NCBI RefSeq assembly: GCF_000185905.1
Contig: NC_014923.1
Coordinates: 6,200,490 to 6,264,489 of the forward strand
Direction: 5' to 3'
Length of the DNA: 64,000 nucleotides
Origin: Mesorhizobium ciceri biovar biserrulae WSM1271
GTDB taxonomy: Bacteria; Pseudomonadota; Alphaproteobacteria; Rhizobiales; Rhizobiaceae
The notes under the pieces are model-generated. The model was not told the origin of the DNA. It was given only the letters and a program-made list of their open reading frames with translations, and searched no databases. How positions within the stretch are numbered: position 1 is the first letter of the stretch; each line of letters starts with the position of its first letter. A program made the translations under genes and the position numbers. This document shows positions 24,520 to 34,347 of the stretch, one piece after another.

Positions 24520-27500
24520 ATGAACAGCAAGCGGTCCTATCTCGATACACTCAATGCCGGCAGGCAGCGCAGGCCGCAGACCACGCTCGATCAGTTGAAC
24601 CAGTCGCTGGAGACACTGGAGCAGCGGCTGGAGCGGACGCGCGAGGATCCGATGGCACGTCCCGAACTCCGCCAACCCGATCCCCGCCAATATGGTGCCG
24701 ATGCGCGCTACCCCGCCGCCCGGCCCTCTGGCCAGCAGCGCTGGTATGAGGACCCGCAGCCCGCGTCGCGTCCGAAGAGCCCGATGCAGGGAGCCGCCGC
24801 TTTCGAGCAGAATTACCAGGCCATTGCCCGCGATATCGATCGCGTGCGCGGCCAGGAGGATGGCGTTGCCATGGTCGGCAAGATCGCCGGCGAATTGCGC
24901 GGCATGCGCGAGGAATTGCGCCACCAGATGACCGCAGGCCTGCAGCGGGAATTCGAAGCGCTACGCAAGGACATCGAGCGGGCCTTCCAGTCAGGCGCAA
25001 GGCCCGGTGCTTCGGCCAAGGGCAGTGCTGAACTCGGCCTTGAGTTCGAGCGTCTTTCGGGCGCCATCCAGACCCTGGCCGAGAAGAGCGACGACAGAAG
25101 CGTCAACATGCTGCGCCTCGAGCTCGAACAGGTCAAAGCCGCACTCGAAACGCTGGCACGCGAAGAGAGCGTGCAGAAGGTCGACCGCCGCTGGGACGAT
25201 TTCGATCGCCGCTGGACGGCGTTCGAAGACCGCGTCGACGCCGACCAGCGCAAGCGCTCGGACGACCCGGGCCTGTCTGCTCTCACCGCCCGGCTCGAGC
25301 AGATCAGCAATGCCGTCAACAATTTGCCGGAATCGTTGTCGCTGCGCTCGCTGGAGGAGAAGGTGCGCACGCTTGCCGGCGCTGTCGACCATTTCGCCAG
25401 CCAGCAAGACAATCGCGGCAGCGACACGCTTGGCATGATCGACGAGCGGCTGGACGAGATTTCCCGCGCCATCGTGGCATCGACGGTCGCCGCGCAAGCC
25501 AATTCATTCGACCACGAGGCTTTCGAGCGCATAGAGAGACGGATCGACTCGCTTGCCGGCCAGATTCAAGAAGTGGCGCAGGATCGTCCCGGCAACGCGG
25601 TCATGGACCGGTTGAGCACGCTGTCGGGCCGGGTCGACGAACTCGCCGGCCGCGCCAATCTGCCGGAGCAGGCGATGGAGCGCCTGGCCAAGCAGATCGC
25701 ATTCATCGCCGACAAGATCGACCAGGCACCCGCCATGCCTGACGCCGACTACATCTTCCATGGGCTGGAGCAACGCTTCGACGTGCTGTCGAGCATGATG
25801 GAACGCCGCCAGGGTGACGCCATCGAGCAGGGCAACATGCTGTTCCGCGATCTCGAGCGCAGGCTGGACGAGGTTGCTGACAGGCTCGACCAGCGCATGC
25901 CGCAGGTCGACAGCGTCGGCATCATGGAAGCCATCGATGCCCGCTTTACGGCGCTCGCCAAGCGCCTTGAAACGCGTGTGCCCGATCCCGCGGGCGAAGC
26001 GGCGATCCGCGGACTGGAGAGCCGGCTCGAAGACATTTCAAGCCGGCTGGACGCGTCGGCCGCACAGGTCGCCGGCATCGATCCGGCGTTGATCCGCAGC
26101 CTGGAAGCACAGGTTGCCGGCCTGTCGGCCCATCTTTCCAAGCCCAGCACCCCGCTGCCGGAATTCGAGGACATCAGCCCGCGTCTCAACGAAATTGAAA
26201 AGTCGCTCGCAGGAACCCGCGATTCCATCCTTGGCGCGGCGCGCGAAGCGGCCGAGAACGCAGTGCAATCGCTGGCCGGCTCGAGCGCCAATGCGACCGC
26301 GGTTTCCGGCCTCGCCCAGGATTTGAAGACGCTTGAAACGCTGACGCGGCGCTCCGACGAACGCAATTCGAGAACGTTCGAGGCCATCCACGATACGTTG
26401 CTCAAGATCGTCGACCGGCTGGGTTCGCTCGAACCCGGCGAGCCGGTCGAGGCGATGAGCGAATTGCTGGATGCGGCACCGGCCGAGCCGAGCAACTGGC
26501 GCGGCGTGCGCCGACCCAAAATGGCCGTCGACGCGCCGTCGATGGATATCGATCAGCCCCTGCCATTGACTGGGGACATGGCAGATCTCGATGGCCGTGC
26601 CGCCGCCATCCTGCGCAATGAGCCGGGTGCACGCGGCGACCTGGGTATGCGTAGCGACCTCGGTATTGGTATTGGCACGCGCACGCCGGCCGAGGCTGCC
26701 GCGGCGGCGGCCATGGCCGCGCTCGGTTCGGACACGATCGCCGAGAAAGGCGGACAGGCCGGCGGCCGCAAATCGTTGTTCGGCGGGCTGGCCCGCGCCT
26801 TCAAGGGCAAGAAGGAGGCGGATATCCCGCCACTGGCCGGCTCAGCGCCGAGTGCCCCAATACCGAGCGTCGATCTCGACGAGCCGCTCGATCCGAAAAT
26901 GGCCAACCGGCCGCTGGAGCCCGGCTCCGGCGCACCTGACCTCAATGCCATCATGAAGCGCGTGCGTGACGAGCGCGGCCAGCCGGCCAAGCCCAGCGAC
27001 ACCGATGCCGCGAAATCGGATTTCATCGCCGCTGCCCGGCGCGCGGCGCAGGCCGCGGCCGCCGAGGCCGATGCGCTGAAGCGCCAGTCGACGGTGACCG
27101 GACCGGTGAAGGCACTGCGGATCGGCGACCTGCTCAAGGCACGGCGCAAGCCGATCCTGATGGGGACAACCGCGATCCTGCTGGCGCTGGGCGCCCTGCA
27201 ACTGGGCAAGGCCTTCTTCGCCGATCCGGCCCAGGTGGCGAGCAACGATGTCGTGCCGATCGTCGCCTCGCAGCCGATGCAAACCGCCTCGCTCGATGCC
27301 GCGAGCCAGCCAAAGACGGACGCGCAGCCCGCGGCAGTGGAAAGCGCGCCGGACCATGCCGTCAGACAGGCCGAGCCATCCGCACCGGCAACCAAGGACG
27401 ACATGGCCGCGCAAAGCATGATTGCCACGCCGTCAGGCGCCGAGCCGTCGATGGGTGCCGCGCCGATCGCAGAACCGGTTCCCGCCCCCGTCGCCTTGGC

Positions 27501-28557
27501 TACATCGGCCGATGCAAGCCCAGCGGCGTCCGAGACGACGACAGCTTCGGCTGCGCCGGCCTCGACCGTTCCGGTCGCCGCCGAACCTGCCGATACCGAT
27601 ACCGCCACCGGCATCCAGCCTACGGCGACAGAGCCGACCACCGCCAAGGACACCACGGGCGCGGTTCCGCCGGTGGACGCTTCGCCGGCGACGACGGCAA
27701 AATTCGACATTCCCGCTGACGCCGGCCCGGCCGCCTTGCGTGATGCCGCTGCCAGCGGCGACGCCAAGGCGCTGTTCGAAATCGGCTCGCGCTATGCCGA
27801 GTCGCGCGGCGTCAAGGAAGACATGGCGGCAGCGGCCAAATGGTACGAGAAATCGGCGGAACTCGGCTTCGCGCCGGCCGAATACCGTATCGGAAATTTC
27901 TACGAAAAGGGCATCGGCGTCGCGCGCGACATCAAGAAGGCGAAGACCTGGTACCAGCTTTCCGCGGCACAGGGCAACGCCAGCGGCATGCACAATCTGG
28001 CCGTGCTGTTTGCCATGGCGGCTGACGGCGTGACCGACAATGAATCGGCCGCGCACTGGTTCCAGGCGGCGGCCGACGTCGGCGTCAAGGACAGCCAGTT
28101 CAATCTCGGCATCCTCGCCGCCAAGGGCGTCGGCATGAAGCAGAACCTCGAGGAGTCCTACAAATGGTTCGCGCTCGTCGCCAAGACAGGCGACAAGGAT
28201 GCGGCGGCCAAGCGTGACGAGATCGCCAATGCGCTGCGGCCCGAGCAGCTCGAGCGCGCCCGCGCCGCGACCGAGCTGTGGAAGGCCAAGCCGCTGGATG
28301 CGGCAGCCAACTCGGCCGACATTCCCGAGTCCTGGCAGGACGGCGCGCCGCAGACGACCGCCAGCATCGACATGAAGAAGGCCGTCCAGAACATCCAGCG
28401 CATTCTCAACAAGAACGGCTACGACGCCGGCGGCGCGGACGGCAAGATGGGCCAGAAAACGAAGACCGCGATCATGGCTTTCCAGACCGACAACAAGATG
28501 GCGGCGACCGGCGAAGTCGACGAAAACCTGGTGAAGGCACTGCTGGCGCGCAAATAA
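24520..28557 (+). CDS. podJ: PodJ-like polar localisation protein with coiled coil, Sel1 repeats and peptidoglycan-binding domain
   Basis: 1345 residues. The N-terminal 650 residues are charged, heptad-rich coiled coil with repeated RLDEIS/RLDELA-type segments. An Ala/Pro-rich stretch leads to a single membrane helix at about residues 876-898 (PILMGTTAILLALGALQLGK). The periplasmic part has a low-complexity Ala/Pro/Thr region, about four Sel1-like repeats (about 1070-1225, e.g. AAKWYEKSAELGFAPAEYRI) and a PG_binding_1 domain at about 1285-1343 (IQRILNKNGYDAGGADGKMG). This order matches PodJ of Caulobacter and Agrobacterium, which organises pole-specific complexes. The gene name is inferred from architecture. 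Confidence 0.8.
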   Translation: MNSKRSYLDTLNAGRQRRPQTTLDQLNQSLETLEQRLERTREDPMARPELRQPDPRQYGADARYPAARPSGQQRWYEDPQPASRPKSPMQGAAAFEQNYQAIARDIDRVRGQEDGVAMVGKIAGELRGMREELRHQMTAGLQREFEALRKDIERAFQSGARPGASAKGSAELGLEFERLSGAIQTLAEKSDDRSVNMLRLELEQVKAALETLAREESVQKVDRRWDDFDRRWTAFEDRVDADQRKRSDDPGLSALTARLEQISNAVNNLPESLSLRSLEEKVRTLAGAVDHFASQQDNRGSDTLGMIDERLDEISRAIVASTVAAQANSFDHEAFERIERRIDSLAGQIQEVAQDRPGNAVMDRLSTLSGRVDELAGRANLPEQAMERLAKQIAFIADKIDQAPAMPDADYIFHGLEQRFDVLSSMMERRQGDAIEQGNMLFRDLERRLDEVADRLDQRMPQVDSVGIMEAIDARFTALAKRLETRVPDPAGEAAIRGLESRLEDISSRLDASAAQVAGIDPALIRSLEAQVAGLSAHLSKPSTPLPEFEDISPRLNEIEKSLAGTRDSILGAAREAAENAVQSLAGSSANATAVSGLAQDLKTLETLTRRSDERNSRTFEAIHDTLLKIVDRLGSLEPGEPVEAMSELLDAAPAEPSNWRGVRRPKMAVDAPSMDIDQPLPLTGDMADLDGRAAAILRNEPGARGDLGMRSDLGIGIGTRTPAEAAAAAAMAALGSDTIAEKGGQAGGRKSLFGGLARAFKGKKEADIPPLAGSAPSAPIPSVDLDEPLDPKMANRPLEPGSGAPDLNAIMKRVRDERGQPAKPSDTDAAKSDFIAAARRAAQAAAAEADALKRQSTVTGPVKALRIGDLLKARRKPILMGTTAILLALGALQLGKAFFADPAQVASNDVVPIVASQPMQTASLDAASQPKTDAQPAAVESAPDHAVRQAEPSAPATKDDMAAQSMIATPSGAEPSMGAAPIAEPVPAPVALATSADASPAASETTTASAAPASTVPVAAEPADTDTATGIQPTATEPTTAKDTTGAVPPVDASPATTAKFDIPADAGPAALRDAAASGDAKALFEIGSRYAESRGVKEDMAAAAKWYEKSAELGFAPAEYRIGNFYEKGIGVARDIKKAKTWYQLSAAQGNASGMHNLAVLFAMAADGVTDNESAAHWFQAAADVGVKDSQFNLGILAAKGVGMKQNLEESYKWFALVAKTGDKDAAAKRDEIANALRPEQLERARAATELWKAKPLDAAANSADIPESWQDGAPQTTASIDMKKAVQNIQRILNKNGYDAGGADGKMGQKTKTAIMAFQTDNKMAATGEVDENLVKALLARK

Positions 28558-28749
28558 CGGCAGAGGCGTCGCTTCCACGACGCCCTTGCCACACATTCGC
28601 CTGTTAACTGATTGAGATGTTTTTTGTTTCGGCGGCGTAGCGCGGTTTGACTTCGCAGCACCTCCGGCGCAAGAACGAATTGGCTTGTCGGTCCAAGATG
28701 CCCGCAACGGTTGCATTCGCCGACAGGCAGAACTGATCGAGACTGACGG

Positions 28750-29673
28750 GTGGGCATCTATCTCCCGATCGCGGAAATTTCCGTCAATATCTTCGTCCTG
28801 CTGGCCATGGGCGCGGCGGTGGGTTTCCTGTCGGGCATGTTCGGCGTCGGCGGCGGCTTCCTCATCACGCCGCTGTTGATCTTCTACAACATCCCTCCGG
28901 CGATCGCTGTCGCCACCGGCGCCAACCAGGTCATCGCCTCCTCCGTCTCCGGCGTCCTTTCGCACATGAAGCGAGGGACGCTCGACCTCAAGCTCGGCGG
29001 GGTGTTGCTGGCCGGCGGCATTGTCGGTTCCACCGGCGGCATCTACGTCTTCGCCTTCCTGCGCAGGCTCGGCCAGCTCGACCTGTTCATCTCGCTGCTC
29101 TACGTCGTGCTGCTCGGCACCGTCGGCGGGCTGATGCTGGTCGAAAGCGTCAATGCGCTGCGCGCGACGCGCAGCGGTGCGGCGCCGGTGCTGAAGAAAT
29201 CCGGCCAGCACAACTGGATCCACCGCTTGCCGCTGAAGATGCGCTTCAGGGCGTCAAAACTGTTCGTCAGCGTCATCCCCGTACTTGGGCTTGGCGCCGG
29301 CATCGGCTTCCTGTCGTCGATCATGGGCGTCGGCGGCGGCTTCATCATGGTGCCGGCACTGATCTATCTGCTGAAAGTGCCGACCAATGTCGTCATCGGC
29401 ACCTCGCTGTTCCAGATCATCTTCACCTCCGCCTATACGACGCTGGTCCACGCCACCACCAACCAGACAGTCGATGTCGTGCTGGCCTTCCTGTTGATGG
29501 CGGGCGGCGTCGCCGGCGCGCAGTACGGTGCCAAGGCCGGCCAGAGGCTGCGCGGCGAGCAGCTCAGGGCCTTGCTGGCACTGCTGGTGCTGGCGGTGGC
29601 GATACGATTGGCGATCGATCTTTTCGTCACCCCGCCCAACCTCTATTCGCTGTCTGCCGCGGGCCTCAACTGA
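28750..29673 (+). CDS. TSUP/TauE-SafE family permease
   Basis: 307 residues from a GTG at 28750. Membrane segments come in two related halves, each with a MFGVGGGFLITPLL or MGVGGGFIMVPALI motif, the hallmark of the TSUP family. Members move small organic or sulfur-containing anions such as sulfite, sulfoacetate or taurine-derived compounds across the inner membrane. The substrate cannot be read from the sequence. The stop codon overlaps the start of the next gene, so the pair is translationally coupled. Confidence 0.9.
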   Translation: MGIYLPIAEISVNIFVLLAMGAAVGFLSGMFGVGGGFLITPLLIFYNIPPAIAVATGANQVIASSVSGVLSHMKRGTLDLKLGGVLLAGGIVGSTGGIYVFAFLRRLGQLDLFISLLYVVLLGTVGGLMLVESVNALRATRSGAAPVLKKSGQHNWIHRLPLKMRFRASKLFVSVIPVLGLGAGIGFLSSIMGVGGGFIMVPALIYLLKVPTNVVIGTSLFQIIFTSAYTTLVHATTNQTVDVVLAFLLMAGGVAGAQYGAKAGQRLRGEQLRALLALLVLAVAIRLAIDLFVTPPNLYSLSAAGLN

Positions 29674-30464
29674 TGAAGGCTCGCAGCACATTCGCAACCG
29701 CCATTGTCCTGTCGCTGCTTGCGGCCGCCGTGCCGGCGAAGGCACAGGTCCCGCTGACCGAAGGCATCCAGATCGGTCTCTCCACCGACAACGTCTCGAT
29801 CACCGCCGGTTTTTCCGGGGCCGATCTGACCATCTTCGGTTCGCTGGAAAACCCGGATCCACTCGTCGCGCGCCAGGGCCGCTACGACGTCATCGTCGTG
29901 CTCGAAGGTCCGCCCAAACCGGTGGTGGTGCGCCGCAAGGACAGGGTGCTCGGCGTCTGGGTCAATCTGGACTCTGAGACCTTCGAAAACGTGCCGGTCT
30001 CCTATTCGGTGGCGACGACGCGGCCGCTGCAGGACATCACCGAACCCAACAGCTACAAGCAGCTGTCGCTCGGCGCCTCCAACCTCTATATGCAGCCCGC
30101 CGATGCCGGCGACAGCCCGGCGACGATCGAGGAGTTCACGGCAGCACTGCGGGAGCGCAAGTCAGCGACCGGCCTCTACAGCGAGAATGTCGGCGGCGTG
30201 CAATTCCTGTCGCAGAACCTTTTCCGCGCCACCGTCAGGCTGGCGCCGAATGTGCCGGTTGGAACCCACAAAGCCCGCGCGTTCCTGTTCAAGAGCGGTC
30301 TGTTCATCAAGGAAAGCTCGGCCCAGCTCGAAATCCGCAAATCCGGTTTCGAGCAGTCGATCTTCCGTGTCGCCCACAATTATTCCTTCCTCTACGGCGT
30401 CTTCGCGATATCGCTGGCCATGCTGACCGGCTGGCTCGGAAGGCTGATCTTCCGGCGAGATTAG
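29673..30464 (+). CDS. TIGR02186-type exported membrane protein, partner of the TSUP permease
   Basis: 263 residues. A cleavable signal peptide (ATAIVLSLLAAAVPAKA) is followed by a beta-rich extracytoplasmic domain (residues about 25-225) and a single C-terminal membrane helix (FLYGVFAISLAMLTGWLGRLIF) with a basic end. This is the layout of the alphaproteobacterial TIGR02186 family, which is of unknown function and regularly lies beside a TSUP permease, as here. The start ATG shares its A with the TGA stop of the permease gene. Confidence 0.85.
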   Translation: MKARSTFATAIVLSLLAAAVPAKAQVPLTEGIQIGLSTDNVSITAGFSGADLTIFGSLENPDPLVARQGRYDVIVVLEGPPKPVVVRRKDRVLGVWVNLDSETFENVPVSYSVATTRPLQDITEPNSYKQLSLGASNLYMQPADAGDSPATIEEFTAALRERKSATGLYSENVGGVQFLSQNLFRATVRLAPNVPVGTHKARAFLFKSGLFIKESSAQLEIRKSGFEQSIFRVAHNYSFLYGVFAISLAMLTGWLGRLIFRRD

Positions 30465-30633
30465 CATTTTCCCCGAAAAGTGGTTTCCCTTTGCCGAGGC
30501 ATGCGGTAGACCGCGCTCCCCAGCCAAATGGCAGACACAAACAATTCGGTTCGGCAGAGCAGCCCGTCCCCGGACAGCGCGCGATTTCTCATGGCGCCTG
30601 TCGGCTCGCCGACGACAAATGCAGGAACTTGTC

Positions 30634-31890
30634 ATGCGACCAGCCTTCGGCGGCATCGACTTCGGCACTTCGAACTCCACCGTGGGCGTGGTCCGCAACG
30701 GGCAGCCGCGCCTCGTCGCGCTGGAGAACGGCCAGGTCACGCTGCCCAGTGCCGTGTTCTTCAACTTCGAGGACAACCGCACCTGCTTTGGCCGCCAGGC
30801 CATCGCCAATTACACCGACAGCATCGAAGGCCGGCTGATGCGTTCGCTGAAGAGCGTGCTCGGCAGTTCGCTGGCCCATGAAAAGACCCGCATCAAATCG
30901 CGGTCGATCGGCTTCATGGAGATCGTCGGCATGTTCCTTGGCCATCTCAAGAAGAGGCTGGAAGCCGATGCCGGCGATACGGTCGAGACCGTCGTTCTTG
31001 GCCGGCCGGTGCAATTCGTCGATGACGATGCCGAGGCCGACGCGAAGGCGCAAAGCGAACTCGAGAACGCCGCGCGTGCCCAGGGCTTCAAGCACATCGC
31101 TTTCCAGTTCGAGCCGATCGCGGCGGCGCTCGACTACGAGCAGAAGGTGACACGCGAGGAGCTGGCGCTGATCATCGATATGGGCGGCGGCACGTCGGAC
31201 TTCTCGATCGTGCGCGTCTCGCCGCAGCGCTCCCGTTCGCTCGACCGCAAGGACGACATCCTGGCCAGCCGGGGCGTCCATATCGGCGGCACGGATTTCG
31301 ACCGGCTGCTGAGCATCGCCCATGTCATGCCGCAACTCGGCTATTTGACGCCGACCAAGGACGGCAAGCGCAACCTGCCGGCAAGCTATTTCATAGACCT
31401 CGCCACATGGCAGCGCATCAACCTGGTCTACACCGCCAAGGCGATGACGCATCTGCGCCAGATCCGCTACGAGGCCGAGCGCGCCGACCTGGTCGACCGT
31501 TTCATCCACGTCGTCGAACACCGCTACGGACACGCGCTGGCCGCACGTGTCGAGAAGGCCAAGATAGAGCTGACCGACAGGTCATCCGCAGAGGTCGCTG
31601 TGAAGCTGCCGGGTGCGGAGTTCACCGCCGAAATCACGCGCAGCGGGCTCGACGCGACGATTGCCAGGGACATCGAGCGGATCACCGCAACGGTCGGGCA
31701 GACTATCAGGGACGCTGAGGTGAAGCCGTCCGACATCACCGCGGTGTTCCTGACCGGCGGATCGACCGCGATCCCGCTGGCCAAACGAGAGATCCTGTCG
31801 CTGGTGCCGCAGGCATCCGTCATCGAAGGCGACATGTTCGGCTCGGTCGGACTTGGCCTGGCGCTGGATGCGCAACGCAAGTTCGGCTGA
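30634..31890 (+). CDS. Hsp70-family protein (YegD-like)
   Basis: 418 residues, shorter than DnaK. The actin/Hsp70 ATPase motifs are present: GIDFGTSNSTVGV at the start, IIDMGGGTSDFSIV near the middle (phosphate 2) and FLTGGSTAIPL near the end (adenosine). The usual DnaK substrate-binding domain is missing, as in YegD. Client and partners are unknown. The ATG at 30634 has AGGAA seven bases upstream, better than an ATG five codons earlier. The preceding 170 bases contain a decayed palindromic repeat half (about 30466-30506) and no gene. Confidence 0.88.
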   Translation: MRPAFGGIDFGTSNSTVGVVRNGQPRLVALENGQVTLPSAVFFNFEDNRTCFGRQAIANYTDSIEGRLMRSLKSVLGSSLAHEKTRIKSRSIGFMEIVGMFLGHLKKRLEADAGDTVETVVLGRPVQFVDDDAEADAKAQSELENAARAQGFKHIAFQFEPIAAALDYEQKVTREELALIIDMGGGTSDFSIVRVSPQRSRSLDRKDDILASRGVHIGGTDFDRLLSIAHVMPQLGYLTPTKDGKRNLPASYFIDLATWQRINLVYTAKAMTHLRQIRYEAERADLVDRFIHVVEHRYGHALAARVEKAKIELTDRSSAEVAVKLPGAEFTAEITRSGLDATIARDIERITATVGQTIRDAEVKPSDITAVFLTGGSTAIPLAKREILSLVPQASVIEGDMFGSVGLGLALDAQRKFG

Positions 31891-32078
31891 GGCTTTCTTC
31901 GAGCGGTCCAGCTTTTCAGAGATTACTGATCCGCTTTAGGCCAGGTCGTGTACCCATAACCTTCGGCGTGATGCGATGAAGATCACGTCCGCTTTGCGCC
32001 GATAGCGACCAAGCTCGTGCGCCAGCGCGATATGTCGCAATGGGCCAGAAGCTGTCGTGGGGCCGCCGTGACAGATGC
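31891..32078. other. Gap without a convincing gene
   Basis: 188 bases between the Hsp70-like gene and the cupin gene. Short open segments exist on the minus strand (31900-32078) but they lack a start and a recognisable family. The stretch could be debris of a lost gene at the edge of the accessory block that follows. Confidence 0.35.
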
Positions 32079-32540
32079 CTACCCGCGTGTCGTCAAAGTC
32101 GAGAGCTGGTCAGTATCGTAGCGGTTCCGCAGCTCAGCGAGGGCTTTTGGGTCCGGCGCACCCTGCGCCGCGAGTTTGGCAAGTTCTTCGAAGTAGCGTT
32201 CGTGGCCAGGCGGAGAGACGGTCATCAGCACGCGGGCGGGTCTCTCACTGACATTCGTGATGTCGTGCGGCACTCCCGGTGGAATGAACAGATAGGTTCC
32301 GGGCGTTGCGCGAACCGTCTTGTCGCCGACATGCCACGCACACTCGCCTTCGAGCAGGTAGAACGTCTCTTCCTGCACACGGTGAACATGCCGTCCGGTG
32401 GCGAATCCCGCTGGGATCGTCCAGTCGAACATGCTCGTGTGCTTGGTGTTTTCGCCGGTGACGAGGAAGACCATAGGTTGACCACGCAGCATGATCCCCT
32501 TCTTCTCGTCGGGCATGCGAATAATGGCATTGGCACTCAT
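32079..32540 (-). CDS. Cupin-domain protein
   Basis: 153 residues of a single small beta-barrel cupin. The metal-binding motif runs through GRHVHRVQEETFYLLEGE (two His and a Glu) and the second motif is PPGVPHDITNV with its His. The substrate is unknown; such proteins may bind small ligands or act as dioxygenases. ATG at 32540 with a strong GGAGG five bases upstream. It is divergent from a CadC-like regulator across 110 bases that contain a GGTGCTT/AAGCACC inverted repeat (32559-32581). Confidence 0.85.
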   Translation of the reverse strand: MSANAIIRMPDEKKGIMLRGQPMVFLVTGENTKHTSMFDWTIPAGFATGRHVHRVQEETFYLLEGECAWHVGDKTVRATPGTYLFIPPGVPHDITNVSERPARVLMTVSPPGHERYFEELAKLAAQGAPDPKALAELRNRYDTDQLSTLTTRG

Positions 32541-32650
32541 AGGATCCTCCTTTGACTGGGTGCTTACTTCCGGCAAGCACCTGTGCAACATTGGCCGTCG
32601 ATGCCGGGAAAGTCGTGAATTCGTTCCCAAAAATTTGCTAAAAGCGTTGG

Positions 32651-34213
32651 ATGACAATCGGAGGCGACCTTTATCAGTTTGGCCCGTTCCGTCTCGATCA
32701 GGTGGCGGGCATTTTGTATCACGGCGCCGAGCCGACCATGCTTGGGCAACGCGCCGTTTCGCTTCTGCGTTTGCTGCTCCAAAACGCGGGCGTACCGGTA
32801 TCCAAAGACGCGCTGGTCGAAGCCGGCTGGGGCAAATTGGCGGTTGCCGACAACAACCTGACGGTCCAGATCGCGGCCTTGCGCCGGGTATTGGCCGACG
32901 CAGCGGATGCTGAGAGCTGGATCGAAACACTGCCGCGCCGAGGCTATCGCTATGTAGGACCGGCTGTTGCGACGAATGTCCCCGATCGTTTTGCAGCCGC
33001 CCGCACCGCGTCGGCGCCGACCTTGCCTGAGAAGCCTTCCGTCGCGGTCCTGCCGTTCTCGAATTTGAGCGGAGATCCGCAACAGGAGTACTTCGCCGAT
33101 GGAATGGTCGATGACATCATCACCGGCCTGGCACGCATAAAATGGCTTTTCGTTATCGCGCGAAACTCGACCTTCGCTTACAAAGGCCGCGCCGTGGACG
33201 TGAAGCAGGTCGGCAGCGAGCTTGGCGTACGATATGTCCTCGAAGGCAGCGTGCGCAAAGCTGGCGGTAGTGTGCGCGTAACCGCTCAGATGATCGATGC
33301 ATCGACCGGCGCGCACGTGTGGGCCGAGCGCTACGACCGCAGTTCGGAGGACATTTTCGCGCTTCAGGACGAAATCGCGCTATCAGCGGTGGGCGCGATT
33401 GCTCCAAGCTTGCGAAAAGCGGAAATTGAACGTGTCAGGCGGAAGCGCCCAGAGAGTCTCGACGCATACGATCTCGTGCTTCAAGCCCAGCCTAATGTCG
33501 ATACAGGTATGCCGGAACAAGTTACGAGAGCACTGGCGCTTCTTGAGCGTGCCATCGCACTCGAGCCTGCCTATGCCCTTGCGCATGGCAATGCAGCAAT
33601 GTGTCATCATTGTTTGTTCCTTCGTGCCGGGCTGCAGGAATTCAACCGTGCGGCTTCGATCCGGCACGCCCGATTGGCCATTGTCCATGGACAAGACGAT
33701 GCACTCGCTCTGACATGGGCAGGGTTTTCGATCGGCATGGACGCGCATGATCGCGCCGCTGCATTCACGGCATTAGACGCAGCCCTCGCCATTAGCCCGT
33801 CATCGGCGCTGACTTACATTCTTGGTAGCGTCGTTCTCGGATGGGCCGGCGAAGCAGAGCGCGCGATAGAATGGAGCCAGAAGGGTATCCGGCTAAGCCC
33901 GTTCGATTCGTGGGCTTGGGCCGCGTTTGACGCCCAAGCAATGAGCCATTTGCTGCGCGGGCGTTACGAAGAAGCTTGTCGCGCAGCCTACAAGTCCGTT
34001 CAAGCCAATCCGGCACACAGCATCACCTACGTGCAACTGACCGCTGCGCTCGCCAAACTCGGCCGGCTGGACGAAGCGAGGGCCGCCGCCGCGCGCGTGC
34101 GCGAGCTTCAGCCGGGCTTCCGCTACAGCCGCCAATTTGCTGGCGTGCGCTGTGCGCCAGCGCTCGCGGAGACTCTGGGAAGCGCGCTGCGGGACGCCGG
34201 ATTGCCAGAGTGA
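32651..34213 (+). CDS. CadC-like transcriptional regulator with TolB-type and TPR domains
   Basis: 520 residues. Residues 1-105 are an OmpR/PhoB-type winged helix (LYQFGPFRLDQVAGILY, LRRVLADAAD, IETLPRRGYRYVGP). Residues about 130-255 form the domain seen in adenylate-cyclase-like regulators (KPSVAVLPFSNLSGDPQQEY, FADGMVDDIITGLAR, VRYVLEGSVRKAGG). TPR-like repeats follow to the end. No membrane helix separates the parts, unlike true CadC. It is likely a cytoplasmic regulator, perhaps of the divergent cupin. Codon use looks slightly less GC-biased than in neighbours. Confidence 0.85.
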   Translation: MTIGGDLYQFGPFRLDQVAGILYHGAEPTMLGQRAVSLLRLLLQNAGVPVSKDALVEAGWGKLAVADNNLTVQIAALRRVLADAADAESWIETLPRRGYRYVGPAVATNVPDRFAAARTASAPTLPEKPSVAVLPFSNLSGDPQQEYFADGMVDDIITGLARIKWLFVIARNSTFAYKGRAVDVKQVGSELGVRYVLEGSVRKAGGSVRVTAQMIDASTGAHVWAERYDRSSEDIFALQDEIALSAVGAIAPSLRKAEIERVRRKRPESLDAYDLVLQAQPNVDTGMPEQVTRALALLERAIALEPAYALAHGNAAMCHHCLFLRAGLQEFNRAASIRHARLAIVHGQDDALALTWAGFSIGMDAHDRAAAFTALDAALAISPSSALTYILGSVVLGWAGEAERAIEWSQKGIRLSPFDSWAWAAFDAQAMSHLLRGRYEEACRAAYKSVQANPAHSITYVQLTAALAKLGRLDEARAAAARVRELQPGFRYSRQFAGVRCAPALAETLGSALRDAGLPE

Positions 34214-34347
34214 CGGCTGGGCGTCGAGGCGGACAGCGCTAGCGAGCCCATCTGGGGAGGAAGGTCGTGGTGAGGCGTTTCAATCAGCCACTCGATACAA
34301 AGTACCAAGACCTCCGAGCCAACGGCAAAGCCGCAAGCTCTGATACT

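Noticed and set aside
30466..30506. Intact REP element before the Hsp70-like gene
   Set aside because: Only one half resembles the rhizobial GCAT...TTTTCCCCGAAAAG palindrome; the other arm is too decayed to call.
31900..32078. Transposase remnant
   Set aside because: I could not recognise any transposase motif or terminal inverted repeat, so it is left as an unassigned gap.
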